Below are positions 48,283 through 57,315 of a stretch of 64,000 nucleotides of DNA, in pieces. The position numbers were made by a program, and so were the translations under genes. Under the pieces are notes generated by a model. It worked only from the letters and a program-made list of their open reading frames with translations, ran no database searches and was not told the origin of the DNA. Origin of the DNA: Streptomyces caelestis (GTDB taxonomy: Bacteria > Actinomycetota > Actinomycetes > Streptomycetales > Streptomycetaceae); contig NZ_LGCN01000001.1 in the NCBI RefSeq assembly GCF_001279005.1, forward strand, positions 62,001 to 126,000, in the 5' to 3' direction. Each line of letters begins with the position of its first letter. The first letter of the stretch is position 1.

Positions 48283-48363
48283 CGGCGTGTAGTCGGCCAG
48301 CGGTTTGCCGCAGCCGGCGACGGGAACAGCCGCCACTCGCGACTCGGCCATCAGGACAATCCG
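48283..48363 (-). pseudogene. possible N-terminal relic of a D-Ala-D-Ala dipeptidase-like gene
   Basis: The minus-strand reading RIVLMAESRVAAVPVAGCGKP resembles the opening of actinomycete VanX/M15-type dipeptidases (VLM-x-x-PRVAAVPV-x-x-CGEPL). The likeness stops after about 25 residues and no ribosome site or further domain follows, so at best it is a fragment. The remaining gap 48103-48446 shows nothing else I can support. Confidence 0.3.
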
Positions 48364-48446
48364 ACCGATGGTGTTCGAGAGGTTCGCTCTCGACACGGCT
48401 CTTCAAGACTGTCAGCTGGCTCAGTTCCAGGTGCCGCAACCCCGTC

Positions 48447-48923
48447 TCAGTCGGGTGCCGGGGCAGGGGCGAGGGTGATGTGCATCCACGGCACGGCGTG
48501 CTCACGGAAGGAGTGGCCCAGTGGTTCGATGCCGTTCTGGTCGGCAAGGCTGAACCCGGTGACCATGACCATGTCGGAGTCATCGGCGATGGACACGAGC
48601 TGCGATCCACAGTCGGGGCAGAAGCCTCGTCGTAGGGTCGGGTAGGTCGCATACCACTTAGGCTCACCCCCGGGGCCGGTCCAGATCAGAGAGTCCAGAG
48701 GGAAGCCCACCCACAGCACCGCGGGCCCGCCGGAGATCCGCGTCTCATGGACACATGAACACAAATGCGGATCATCTGGGACGCCGGTGACCTGGTAGGA
48801 GATCCGGCCGCACTGGCAGTGTCCCGTTCGAACCGGCGGTGGAGCATCCATTGCGGCTCTCGTGACCGGCAGGGATCGAGCGGCCACAGGGGGCGTGCCC
48901 AAGGCAGGTGATGTGTTGTTCAT
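48447..48923 (-). CDS. GFA (CENP-V/Gfa) domain protein
   Basis: 158 residues. The zinc-binding signature of the glutathione-dependent formaldehyde-activating fold is visible: GHCQCGRISYQVTG (about 33-46), LCSCVHETRISGG and GFCPDCGSQLVS (Cys pairs). These proteins bind zinc, and a few act on glutathione adducts; most have no proven substrate. ATG 48923 starts the chain; longer in-frame readings to 49013 overlap nothing but lack a ribosome site. It lies 31 nt downstream of the double Nudix gene on the same strand and may be the last gene of that operon. Confidence 0.75.
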   Translation of the reverse strand: MNNTSPALGTPPVAARSLPVTRAAMDAPPPVRTGHCQCGRISYQVTGVPDDPHLCSCVHETRISGGPAVLWVGFPLDSLIWTGPGGEPKWYATYPTLRRGFCPDCGSQLVSIADDSDMVMVTGFSLADQNGIEPLGHSFREHAVPWMHITLAPAPAPD

Positions 48924-48954
48924 ACGAGTCCTTGCTTCGAGATGGGCCGGGGGT

Positions 48955-50058
48955 CTACGAGGTGGTGAGGTCGGTGGCGTCCGGCAGTTCGGTGAGGGGC
49001 TGCCGCGCGGCACGGGGGATCCCGAGCCGCGCTCGGGCCTGGTGGACGGCGGCGAGCTGGTCGGCTGCCGGGAGTCCCCAGTCGAAGAGCTCCGAGGCTT
49101 GCTCGGGTGTGGCTAGGACCCGGATGTGGGTGCGTCCGGTGGCCGGGTCGACGGAGGGCGGGCCGAGGCGGGTGAGGGGCGCGGCGTAGCGGAGGCGGGC
49201 GTACGGCTTGTCGGGGTCGCAGAGGTGGCCGAGGAGTAGGGAGGCGCCGAACTCGGCTGCGGCTTCCTCGCGTACCTCCCGGCGCAGTGTGGCGAGAGGT
49301 TCGCCGCGGTCCGGGAGTTCGGGGGCGCCGCCCGGCAGAAGGGCCGCGCCGGTGTCCGGTTCCAGAAGCACCAGGACGCGGCCGTCGGGTCCGAGGAGCC
49401 AGCCCCAGACCTGGACCACCGAGAGCTGCTCCGGGGCGGGGCCGATGTAGAAGGGCAGGTGGTGCCGGGCGCGGGCGGTGCGAAGGGCGCCGGCCCGGTC
49501 CAGGACGGTGGGGGCGATCGGGAGGCCGTTCTCCAGCAGGGAGGGCCCGGCGGCGTTGATGCGGGCGCGCAGGGCGGACAGGGCCCGGCGGGCGTCGCCG
49601 GGGGCCATCAGGTCCGGTAGCCGGGCGGGTTCGACGAACTCGATGGACGTGATCTCTCGGTCGGGCAGCCGGATGGCGGCGATCTGCTCATTGTCCCAGG
49701 TCCCGCCGTCGTAGACGTGCAGGATCTCGCCGGGAAAGCGCATGCTGGCAGGCGCGTCGAGGCTGTCGGCGCTGACCCAGTCCACCGCGAGCCCTCGGTC
49801 GACGGTCGTAGTGACGCCGAGTTCCTCGCGCACTTCCCGCCCGGCGCCCTGCGCGGGGGGCTCGTTCTCGTCGACGCCGCCGCCCGGCAGGAGGCAGGTC
49901 GTGCGGTAGTCGACGTGCTGCACCAGGATGCGGCCGCGTTCGTCTGTGATCAGCACGGACGTTCCCACCCATAGGGCGGCCGCGGCGCGTAAGGCGCCGT
50001 ACTCCTCGTCGGTCATCGTCGTGCTGGGCGGCGTGTCAGGGGAGGGCGTGACGGTCAT
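48955..50058 (-). CDS. double Nudix-domain hydrolase
   Basis: 367 residues with two Nudix folds. The first (about 25-165) has the box GGGVDENEPPAQGAGREVRE followed by ELGV (about 60-83), with the catalytic REVREE. The second (about 200-340) has a degenerate box around GGAPELPDRGEPLATLRREVRE. Nudix enzymes cleave a nucleoside diphosphate linked to another group, or similar pyrophosphates. One active and one weakened copy suggests an internal duplication. ATG 50058 is chosen over 50127. It lies 43 nt after the PIG-L gene in the same direction. Confidence 0.8.
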   Translation of the reverse strand: MTVTPSPDTPPSTTMTDEEYGALRAAAALWVGTSVLITDERGRILVQHVDYRTTCLLPGGGVDENEPPAQGAGREVREELGVTTTVDRGLAVDWVSADSLDAPASMRFPGEILHVYDGGTWDNEQIAAIRLPDREITSIEFVEPARLPDLMAPGDARRALSALRARINAAGPSLLENGLPIAPTVLDRAGALRTARARHHLPFYIGPAPEQLSVVQVWGWLLGPDGRVLVLLEPDTGAALLPGGAPELPDRGEPLATLRREVREEAAAEFGASLLLGHLCDPDKPYARLRYAAPLTRLGPPSVDPATGRTHIRVLATPEQASELFDWGLPAADQLAAVHQARARLGIPRAARQPLTELPDATDLTTS

Positions 50059-50101
50059 CTCGTCTCCGATCGTGCGGGGGGACCGCGTGGACGGCGGTCG
50101 G

Positions 50102-50878
50102 TCAGGCGATGAGCCGGTGAGGGTCACCCGGCGCGGGGCCGGGGGTGAGCCGGGTGAAGGACTCGGTGCGGATGATCTCGTCGCGTTCTGCTTCGGGCAG
50201 GCGCGCGAGCAGGCCGGGCAGGGGCCGCTCGCGGGCGGCTTCGCTGCGGTGCGCGAGGATCGCCTCCATCTTCGCCGCGGCCCACGGGGAGACGTCGACG
50301 GTCGTGGTCACGTACGCCTCCGGCACCGCGAGGAGCGTCTTCCCGACGCTCTGCAGGAGCGGGCCGAGCCGGCCGACGCCGGATTGCGGGTGCGTGGCCG
50401 CGTACAGGGCTGCCGGCTGCCAGGGCTCGCCGGCGTGGGGATACAGGTGCGGCAGGCCGGCGGCCTCGACGGCGAGGAGGGTGATCTGGTGGGCGCGCCG
50501 GTGGTCCGGGTGCCCGGTGAGTTGGCCCAGGGCGTCGTGGCCGACGATGATGTCGGGCCGGACCTCGCGGATGTGTGTAACCAAGCGGCCGACGGCTTCG
50601 TCGAGGGGTGCGTCGACGAGGCGTACGGCGCCTTCGGGTGCCGAGGCGGGGGTGCGGGCGTCGGCGTAGCCGAGCAGGCGCGGGGCTTCGGTGCCCAAGA
50701 CGTTCAGGGCGTGGGCGAGTTCGGGGGCTCGGTGGCTTGTTGGGGCCCAGGTGGCGGTGACGACGCAGGTGCGGGCGCCGGCGGCCTGGTGCTGTGCGAG
50801 CACACCGCCGGCCAGCAGACTCTCGTCGTCGGGGTGCGCGAATACCCCCATCAGCGACGGCAACGGCGGCTTGTTCAT
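50102..50878 (-). CDS. PIG-L family deacetylase
   Basis: 258 residues. The zinc motif AHPDDESLLAGG (about 14-25) and the later GHDALGQLTGHPDHRRAH (His-x-x-His region, about 122-139) define the LmbE/PIG-L fold, which removes acetyl groups from N-acetylglucosamine-type sugars in mycothiol, teicoplanin-type glycopeptides and related pathways. Next to a GT2 glycosyltransferase (44 nt upstream gene) it suggests making of an amino sugar: transfer of an N-acetylhexosamine and then its deacetylation (inference). Confidence 0.9.
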   Translation of the reverse strand: MNKPPLPSLMGVFAHPDDESLLAGGVLAQHQAAGARTCVVTATWAPTSHRAPELAHALNVLGTEAPRLLGYADARTPASAPEGAVRLVDAPLDEAVGRLVTHIREVRPDIIVGHDALGQLTGHPDHRRAHQITLLAVEAAGLPHLYPHAGEPWQPAALYAATHPQSGVGRLGPLLQSVGKTLLAVPEAYVTTTVDVSPWAAAKMEAILAHRSEAARERPLPGLLARLPEAERDEIIRTESFTRLTPGPAPGDPHRLIA

Positions 50879-50921
50879 GGCGAAGAGGACTCCTCGAAGT
50901 GGGCTGACGGGGGCAGAGGGG

Positions 50922-51806
50922 TCAGATGATCGGCGGCCGTCCGGCGGCGGTGAGCCGGTAGACGGTGCGCCAGCTCATCGGATGCCGCCGCTGCGTACGC
51001 CGGGTAGTCCATCCTTCGCGCATGCCGCGCAGCGTCTGGTCCAGTCCGCCGCCGCGCACGGCCCGGGCCAGGGTGATCGCAGTCCAGGCACTCAGGTAGA
51101 GGGGGAGGAGCGGGGCGGGGAGGTTGCGGTGGGCGGTCCAGATCCGGTTGCGGGCGGCGAGCCGGTGGTACAGCGCGTGGCGGGCGGGTTCGGTGAGGGG
51201 GTGGTGCATGCGGATCGACGCCGCGTACCAGCCGCACCAGCCCGCCTCGTACAGCCGCCAGGCCAGGTCGAACCCCTCGTGATACAGGAAGAGTTGTGAT
51301 TCCCACCCGCCTGCTGCGTCGAAGGCGGCGCGCCGGATCAGGACGACACCTTCGGTCATCGAGGCGACCTTCCCCGGCCGTCCCGGATTCGAGGCGCGCA
51401 GCCGGGGGACCCAGCGGCGCGGTGTGGTCGAATCGTCCGGGCCGGTCAGCCGGGGCTGCACCCAGGCGGCTTCTGGATGCCGCTCGGCCTCGGCGACGAG
51501 CCGGGCAAGGACATCGGGGCGGGGGAAGGTTGCGTCGTTGTCGAGGAAGTACAGCCAGTCGGCCGGATCGCCCGCGTCGCGCAGCGCGGCGGCGCCTGCG
51601 TTGCGACCGCCGGGGATGCCGATGTTCTCGGGCAGGCACACGGTGAGCGCACCGGCTGGTACGACCTCGGGCTTGCAGCCGTTGCCGACGACCACCACCC
51701 GCACGTCGACGCCGCTCTGGGCAAGGAGGGTTGCTTGCGCGGCTGCTTCCTCGGCAGGGCGATCGTTCATGGTCAGAACGACGACGTCGACGCGTGGGCG
51801 GGGCAT
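50922..51806 (-). CDS. family 2 glycosyltransferase
   Basis: 294 residues. GT-A fold: VDVVVLTMNDRP at the start, NIGIPGGRNAGAAAL (about 60-74), the DXD metal motif in YFLDNDATFPRP (about 86-97), GGWESQLFLYHEGFDLAWRLYEAGW (acceptor-side helix, given in part) and a C-terminal amphipathic region with LPLYLSAWTAITLARAV that may touch the membrane. It resembles rhamnosyl or N-acetylhexosamine transferases. Beside a PIG-L deacetylase and a kinase, it probably decorates the product of this operon. Confidence 0.85.
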   Translation of the reverse strand: MPRPRVDVVVLTMNDRPAEEAAAQATLLAQSGVDVRVVVVGNGCKPEVVPAGALTVCLPENIGIPGGRNAGAAALRDAGDPADWLYFLDNDATFPRPDVLARLVAEAERHPEAAWVQPRLTGPDDSTTPRRWVPRLRASNPGRPGKVASMTEGVVLIRRAAFDAAGGWESQLFLYHEGFDLAWRLYEAGWCGWYAASIRMHHPLTEPARHALYHRLAARNRIWTAHRNLPAPLLPLYLSAWTAITLARAVRGGGLDQTLRGMREGWTTRRTQRRHPMSWRTVYRLTAAGRPPII

Positions 51807-51830
51807 GGGTTTCTCCGGCCGTCGGGCTGG

Positions 51831-52697
51831 TCAGGGCGTGGGGACGGGGATGTTGGTGAGGTGCTCGGCCTGGCGGGCGACGAGCGGGGTGAGGTGAGGG
51901 TGGACGCCCCGGGAGCACGCCTGGAGGAGCTGCCCGAGGGCGATAAGCTCCCCGGTCCGGCCTGCGTCCGTGTCCAAGACGTGGCCGAACTCGCGCCGGA
52001 TCCGGGCGGCGGTCGCCGGCGCGGCCAGCGAATACGCGTGCAGCAGCCCCAGGTCGTAGCCCACGGGCAGCCGGCCCCAGTTCTCCCAGTCCAGCAGGAT
52101 CAGGGGCGCGCCAGTGAGGTTCGCCCAGTGCAGATCGGCGTGCCCGGTCGTCGTCTCCCGGATCCGGATGGGGGCAATGCCGAGGAAGCGGCGAAAGTTC
52201 CGGTCGACCCAGTTCTGCCGTACCGATTCCCGGTTGGTGGGCACCGTCGCGAGCGTCCCGAGTGCGGACTTCAGCTCCGCCCACCACGAGTCGGGCAGAG
52301 CGATGTCCTGGTCGAGGACGGGAGTGCCGCTGGTGACCGGCGGGGTGGAGATGTACTCGGTGAGCTCCGCCCGGTAGGCGACGTCCTGGGAAGTCCAGTC
52401 GAGAACGCCGCGAAGCCGTGGCCGCGGCACCGACCGGGGTACGTGCGTGTCCGCGGTCGCCGTCCCCTCCCACAGCCGCCCGCCCGCCTTGCCGGCCTCG
52501 GCGGAGACGATGCGCAGCCAGCAATCCCCGGCCCTCCGCCCCAGGGTGCGGCCCTGCCACCCCCACACCTCCGGCCCCGATGCGGACACCCGGAACTGCT
52601 CCGCGGCGGCCGCGTGCGCACGACGCATCCGCTCGAGCTCGTCGCGCTCCGCCGGGGCGACGAACACTGCCTGCTGCACGGCCTGTTTCACCGTCAC
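51831..52697 (-). CDS. APH-family phosphotransferase
   Basis: 288 residues. Brenner-type motif TTGHADLHWANLTG (about 185-198) and metal motif LILLDWENWGRLPVGYDLG (about 201-219) identify an aminoglycoside-phosphotransferase-like kinase. The N-lobe is divergent and has WQGRTLGRRAGDCWLRIVSA. Start overlaps the stop of the large methyltransferase-Nudix gene by ATGA, so they are co-translated. Substrate unknown; hydroxyl phosphorylation of a small molecule is expected. Confidence 0.8.
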   Translation of the reverse strand: MTVKQAVQQAVFVAPAERDELERMRRAHAAAAEQFRVSASGPEVWGWQGRTLGRRAGDCWLRIVSAEAGKAGGRLWEGTATADTHVPRSVPRPRLRGVLDWTSQDVAYRAELTEYISTPPVTSGTPVLDQDIALPDSWWAELKSALGTLATVPTNRESVRQNWVDRNFRRFLGIAPIRIRETTTGHADLHWANLTGAPLILLDWENWGRLPVGYDLGLLHAYSLAAPATAARIRREFGHVLDTDAGRTGELIALGQLLQACSRGVHPHLTPLVARQAEHLTNIPVPTP

Positions 52698-55069
52698 ACC
52701 CCCTCCGCCACGGCGTCGGCCACCGGACGCTCAACGGGCCCGGGCAGCACCACGTCACGCCCCGGCCACCGGAACACCATCCGGCAGTTCACCTTGTCCA
52801 GGACGTCACCGGCAGGCAGCGCATCGTCGGACGTGCCGGCCGGGTAAACCGACAGGACAGGATCGACGTGCTCGTCGTTGGCCTCGGCGCGGATGTGCCG
52901 GTCCCAGGCATGAACCGTGGCCACCAGCCGCTCGGCGAGCTCGGGCCCCTGCTCCCCGAAGGCGTACGCAAACCACTCCCACTCCTTGTCTTCCCTGCGA
53001 TCGCTGTCCTTGGTCTGGACGTGAATCAGGTAGGCCAGCGAGGCCTCGCCCAGGATGGCGGGGGCGTCACGGTCCTTTGCGATGCCGGTCACCGCCTCGG
53101 CGGACTCCTGGTGGACGGCCAGCCGGCAGAAGCCCGACAAGGTGGTGGCCGCCAACAGCTGAAGGGAGCCGAAGTAGGAGTTCGCAGCCCTCATGGTCAC
53201 GCCGGTCGCGACCTCGTGCCGCCGCCCGCGCAGCGCCTCCTCCAGGCCATGAGTGCCGACGGCGGGGCCGTCGTCGAAGCGCAGGGCCAGCGCTCCATCG
53301 AGCAGGGGGACGACTGGGACCGGGCGGGCCTGCTGACCCTGGTCGCGGACAAAGCTGCAGTAGGTGAAGCGGCGGGCGTGCAGCACCTTGCCGCGCCGCT
53401 CGAACTCGATCGCCCGGGTGTAGCCGCCCATCTCCAGAGGCATGACCAGGCGCCCGCCCTCGGCCAGTTGATCGCGCCACGGCGGACTGATGTCCCAGCA
53501 GTTGTAAGTGATCACGCTGCCGTCGAAGCCGCCGCGCGGTACGAGGTGGGCGGGCGCGCCGAGTGCGGCGTCGGCTTCGACGGCGGTGACGCGTCCGCTG
53601 CCGGCCTCTGTGAGGAAGGCGCGGGTGCGGCGTACGACCCACGGGTCGATGTCGACGCTCACTACGCGACCGTCGGGCCCGGCGGCGTGGGCGATCAGCT
53701 CGGCGTTGTAGCCACCGGATCCCGCCTCGAACACGATCGCACCCGCCCGAAGACGCAGGCTCTCGAGCATGTCGGCCTGGAGCCAGGCCGCGGACACCGA
53801 GCTGATGGCCGTCCCGGTCTTGTCGCGGCGGGTGGTGACGGCCCGGTCGCCGCCGTAGTACGCGGCCGCCAGGTTCACTTCCGGGGCGAAACGATGGCGC
53901 GGCACGGTCCGCAGCGCGTCGCGGACGGGCTCGGTCGGGACCCAGCCGCCGTTGATCACCGTCTGGGCCATCGCCTGCCGCAGCCGGGCGGCCTCAGCCG
54001 GCTCGCCCGGCACGGGCGGCCGATCGGCGGCGAGCGGGTAGGACACCACGGGAGGCAGGTCTGGGATGACGCCGGGCCATACGCTGTCGATCGCGAGTGC
54101 GGCCGGGACGAAGACGTCGCCGACACAGGCGAGAGAGTGCAGGTCGAAGAACTCCCAGCGGTCGAACTTGTCCGCCTCCGTGTTGGTGAGGGTTCCCGTC
54201 CACGCGGTGATGCGGACGACGGCTGTGAGCCGCGGGATGCCGTGGCTGTCGTCGACCAGCATCGTTACCACGTACGCATCCGCCGGGTCGGCGGCCAGGC
54301 CCGTCTCCTCGGCGAGCTCGCGGACCGCCGCGGCCGCGAAGCCCTCCGGGCCACAGGTCTTGCCACCAGGCAGTTCGAGCATGCCGCGGCGGGATCGGCC
54401 GAGCAGGACCCGGCCGGCGTCGTCGGTGACGACCGCGAGCGCGCCGGTCAGGGCATGGGCGGTGGTCGGCCGCTTCTCGACGGCCCTGGTGTCGGCATGG
54501 CTAGGGCCGCGCAGGACCAGGAAGGCCAGGCCGTCCGCGTCCAGCCGCTCCACCGTCTCCCAGCCGGCGGCAAGCACGGCGATCTCGTCCTCGTCCAAGG
54601 CGATGCCGCGCCGCTCCTCGGGCGTGGTCGCCGCCACCGGGGTGACGACGACGAGAGCGCCGCCGTCCCTCAGCCGCTCACCCAGCCCGTGAAGGACGCG
54701 CCCCCTGTCCTGCACGAACGGGTACATCAGGCGGAGCGTGATCAGGTCGTACCCCTCTTCATGCAGCGGGGCGGGGTCGTCGCGCTCGATGTCCAGGTGC
54801 AGCCACCGCACGCCCTCGACGTCGGCGTGCTCCTCGCGGGCCCGGGCGAGGGCGCTGTCGGTGAAGTCGCACGCGTCCACGGTGTAGCCGAGGGAGGCGA
54901 GGTAGGCGGCCAGTTCGCCGGTGCCGCAGCCCACGTCGAGCGCCCGGCCGCCGCCGTCCGGGGCGGAGGTGTGCTCGGCGAGGAGCTCCCGCTCACGCTC
55001 ACCGACCTGCCGGAAGTTCTTGCCGTCGCTGAAGTGCTTCTCCCACTTGTCGCGGGTGGTGTACGTCAA
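52694..55069 (-). CDS. trifunctional methyltransferase - Nudix - PCMT-like protein
   Basis: 791 residues, three catalytic folds in one chain. Residues 1-195: class I SAM methyltransferase (ALDVGCGTGELAAYLASLGY). Residues 205-345: Nudix domain (ELPGGKTCGPEGFAAAAVRE then LAEETGL). Residues 365-600: protein-L-isoaspartate methyltransferase-like domain (PRHRFAPEVNLAAAYYGGDRA, VFEAGSGGYNAELIAHAAG). Residues 600-791: a C-terminal region as in the PCMT-like methylases of RiPP systems, notably the FxLD lanthipeptide type. No lanthipeptide synthetase is in the window, so the target may be different. Coupled by ATGA to the kinase downstream; 33 nt after it upstream lies the Nudix-kinase gene. The combination is unusual. 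Confidence 0.8.
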   Translation of the reverse strand: MTYTTRDKWEKHFSDGKNFRQVGERERELLAEHTSAPDGGGRALDVGCGTGELAAYLASLGYTVDACDFTDSALARAREEHADVEGVRWLHLDIERDDPAPLHEEGYDLITLRLMYPFVQDRGRVLHGLGERLRDGGALVVVTPVAATTPEERRGIALDEDEIAVLAAGWETVERLDADGLAFLVLRGPSHADTRAVEKRPTTAHALTGALAVVTDDAGRVLLGRSRRGMLELPGGKTCGPEGFAAAAVRELAEETGLAADPADAYVVTMLVDDSHGIPRLTAVVRITAWTGTLTNTEADKFDRWEFFDLHSLACVGDVFVPAALAIDSVWPGVIPDLPPVVSYPLAADRPPVPGEPAEAARLRQAMAQTVINGGWVPTEPVRDALRTVPRHRFAPEVNLAAAYYGGDRAVTTRRDKTGTAISSVSAAWLQADMLESLRLRAGAIVFEAGSGGYNAELIAHAAGPDGRVVSVDIDPWVVRRTRAFLTEAGSGRVTAVEADAALGAPAHLVPRGGFDGSVITYNCWDISPPWRDQLAEGGRLVMPLEMGGYTRAIEFERRGKVLHARRFTYCSFVRDQGQQARPVPVVPLLDGALALRFDDGPAVGTHGLEEALRGRRHEVATGVTMRAANSYFGSLQLLAATTLSGFCRLAVHQESAEAVTGIAKDRDAPAILGEASLAYLIHVQTKDSDRREDKEWEWFAYAFGEQGPELAERLVATVHAWDRHIRAEANDEHVDPVLSVYPAGTSDDALPAGDVLDKVNCRMVFRWPGRDVVLPGPVERPVADAVAEGV

Positions 55070-55102
55070 CGTGCTGCTCCTCGTACGTAGGCGTGGCGGT
55101 GT

Positions 55103-56482
55103 TCAGGGGCGTTGGGCGGCGCGGAGCCGGGCCAGCGTGCGCCGGCCGCGCTCGACGAGCTCGGGATCGTCGTGAGCTGTGCCGTAGGAGATGCCAGAGA
55201 CGGAATCCAGGACGGACAGGATCGTGAGGTGAGCCTCTTCGGCCGGGGTGAAGCTGCGGCCGTAGCCGTCCATCACGGCCTGGAAGAGGTCGGGCCGGCC
55301 GTGCCAGGCGTCGCAGAGCCGTACGAAGTCCCGCACGGCCGGGCCATCTTCCGACCGCTCGAAGTCGATCACGTAGAGAGCACCGGTGGTCTCGTCCCAG
55401 CGCAGGTTGCGGAGCTGGAAGTCACCATGCGTGGGCACCGCCTCCAAGGGGGCCAGGCCGACGGCCTTCTCGGCGGTGGCGCGGACGAACTTCTCGTCCC
55501 CGGGAGCGAGGTGGGGCAGGGCGCCCGCGAGGTGGCGCTCCAGCTTCCCCAGCGGCAGACCATCGGCGGCCGACCGGGGCGGGGCGCTGTGGTGGATGGC
55601 CGCCGCGAGTTGCCCGATGCGGTGGAAGATCAGGCGCTGCTGCTCCGGCGGGTGGAGGACACCGTGCAGGGTTTGGCCACCCACCGCGGTGAGCACGACA
55701 GCCCGCAGTGTGAGGTCGGCGGCCACCAGCCGGGGTGCGGCCGCCCCGAGGCCGGCAACCCAGCTGCGAAGGGCATCCACTTCACGACGGTGGAACCGGT
55801 CGTTCTGGTGGAGCTTGACGTACCACTCGCCGCCCTCGGCGCCGCGCGCCCGCCATACGCGGCTCTCCTCCCGCGCCCAGGACACGTCCGTCCACGCGGT
55901 GATCCGGCCGACCGCCTGCGCGGCGAACGCGCGCACCGCCCGGTCCGGGACCGCGCCGCGCGCGGCGGGTCCAGGGAGGAGGACCAGCCGGTCGACGGAC
56001 CGGTCGTAGGCGATCGGGTCGCCGGGCTCCTGGAAGTGCACGGCCATCCGCGCGCCGGCCCGATAGGCGTCCAACCCGGCGCGGCAGTACGCCACCATCG
56101 GCTCCGGCAGGGCGTCGAAGGAGAACCACCCCATGGCGTCACACACATGAGGCTCCATGACCTCCGGGGTGCCCTCCCACCGATCCACCACGAAGAACAC
56201 CCCGATCCGGGCGCCGCCGGCAGGGGCCCGGTGGTGCACAGTGACAGCCGCCCGGACATCGGCCCGGTCGATGATGACACCGGCCTCCTCCCGGGCCTCA
56301 CGCACCAGGGCGGCGGCCATGTCCTCCCACGGTCCGTCCAAATGCCCGGATACGAGATGCCAGCAGCCAGCCGCGTACACGTTGCCGGCCCGCCGGGACA
56401 GCAGCACTTGCGGGCCCTGATCTCCGTCACGGACGGCGAGTAGATGCACGTCCACCGGCACGGTGTGCCGCCCGCCGCTCAC
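55103..56482 (-). CDS. Nudix - APH kinase fusion
   Basis: 459 residues. Residues 1-165 are a Nudix hydrolase (VDVHLLAVRDGD, SGHLDGPWEDMAAALVREAR then EEAGV). Residues 185-450 are an APH-type kinase with EWYVKLHQNDRF (ATP Lys), VPTHGDFQLRNLRW (catalytic Asp) and LYVIDFERSEDGPAVRDF (metal Asp). GTG 56482 overlaps the stop of the methyltransferase upstream as GTGA, which fixes the start; the frame stays open further but without signals. The fusion suggests one route that both cleaves a nucleotide-linked pyrophosphate and phosphorylates a hydroxyl (inference). Confidence 0.8.
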   Translation of the reverse strand: MSGGRHTVPVDVHLLAVRDGDQGPQVLLSRRAGNVYAAGCWHLVSGHLDGPWEDMAAALVREAREEAGVIIDRADVRAAVTVHHRAPAGGARIGVFFVVDRWEGTPEVMEPHVCDAMGWFSFDALPEPMVAYCRAGLDAYRAGARMAVHFQEPGDPIAYDRSVDRLVLLPGPAARGAVPDRAVRAFAAQAVGRITAWTDVSWAREESRVWRARGAEGGEWYVKLHQNDRFHRREVDALRSWVAGLGAAAPRLVAADLTLRAVVLTAVGGQTLHGVLHPPEQQRLIFHRIGQLAAAIHHSAPPRSAADGLPLGKLERHLAGALPHLAPGDEKFVRATAEKAVGLAPLEAVPTHGDFQLRNLRWDETTGALYVIDFERSEDGPAVRDFVRLCDAWHGRPDLFQAVMDGYGRSFTPAEEAHLTILSVLDSVSGISYGTAHDDPELVERGRRTLARLRAAQRP

Positions 56483-57315
56483 GCCTTGCCTTCCGGACGT
56501 CGGGCCAGCAGCACGGTGAACACCGCGTCCTCGACGAGGCCGCCGCGCTCGCTGTGCCGCTCCAGCAGCTCCAGGGCTTCGTCTTCGAAACGGTCGTGGC
56601 GGTCGCCGAAGAGGTCCGGGCGGGCGAAGCTTGTGCTGCGCAGGTAGCCGAGGATCTGAGCCGGCGTCCAGACACGGCGGACAGGGAATCGGCGCTCGGT
56701 GACCTGGCTGAACGTCGACGCGGCGAGGTTGTCCTCGTACCGGCGGCCCGGTCCGCCATACACGCCGGCGGTGCCCGCGCGGCGCTCCTCGCCCAGGTAA
56801 GACTGGATGAGCTGCTTGAGCGCGGCCGTCCAGTCCGCCCGGTAGGTCCACAGGCTGCCGTCCCCCATGATCGCCACCGTGGCTGCGGGAGCGGTGACAC
56901 GGTCGGCCATCTTCAGGACGGCGGACCGGTCCATCCAGTGGAAGGACCGTGCGCAGGTGACCAGGTCCGCCCGGTAGTCGTCGAACGGGGGCGTGAAGGC
57001 CTCGGCCGCCACCGGGTGGAAGCCGGCTGGACGGCCTCTCAGCAGGGGTTCGAGAGCAGCGGCGGCCTGGCGGAGCATGTCCTGGTCCGGGTCGACCAGG
57101 TCCACGCGGTCGATCCGGGGAACGGCCGGGAGCAGGGCGGCAGGTACCTGACCTGTGCCGGAGCCCAGGTCGAGGAGGGCCGGCCGGTCGGCGTCCCGCA
57201 TCGTGTCGGCGAGGAGCGAGACGACCTCCGGCGGGATGCCGGGACGGTGGCGGGCGTAGTCCGCCGCCGCCGATGTGAACAGCCCCTTGGGCTCGTTGGG
57301 CGGTGGGGTGGTCAT
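56479..57315 (-). CDS. class I SAM-dependent methyltransferase
   Basis: 278 residues. LLDLGSGTGQVPAALLP (about 47-63, SAM motif I), VDLVDPDQDMLRQA (acidic loop), ADLVTCARSFHWMD (motif near 115) place it with UbiE/trans-aconitate-type small-molecule methyltransferases. The N-terminus GLFTSAAADYARHRPGIP is typical of the group. Overlaps by ATGA with the HIT gene upstream and by GTGA with the Nudix-kinase gene downstream, in a tightly coupled operon. Substrate unknown. Confidence 0.85.
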   Translation of the reverse strand: MTTPPPNEPKGLFTSAAADYARHRPGIPPEVVSLLADTMRDADRPALLDLGSGTGQVPAALLPAVPRIDRVDLVDPDQDMLRQAAAALEPLLRGRPAGFHPVAAEAFTPPFDDYRADLVTCARSFHWMDRSAVLKMADRVTAPAATVAIMGDGSLWTYRADWTAALKQLIQSYLGEERRAGTAGVYGGPGRRYEDNLAASTFSQVTERRFPVRRVWTPAQILGYLRSTSFARPDLFGDRHDRFEDEALELLERHSERGGLVEDAVFTVLLARRPEGKA

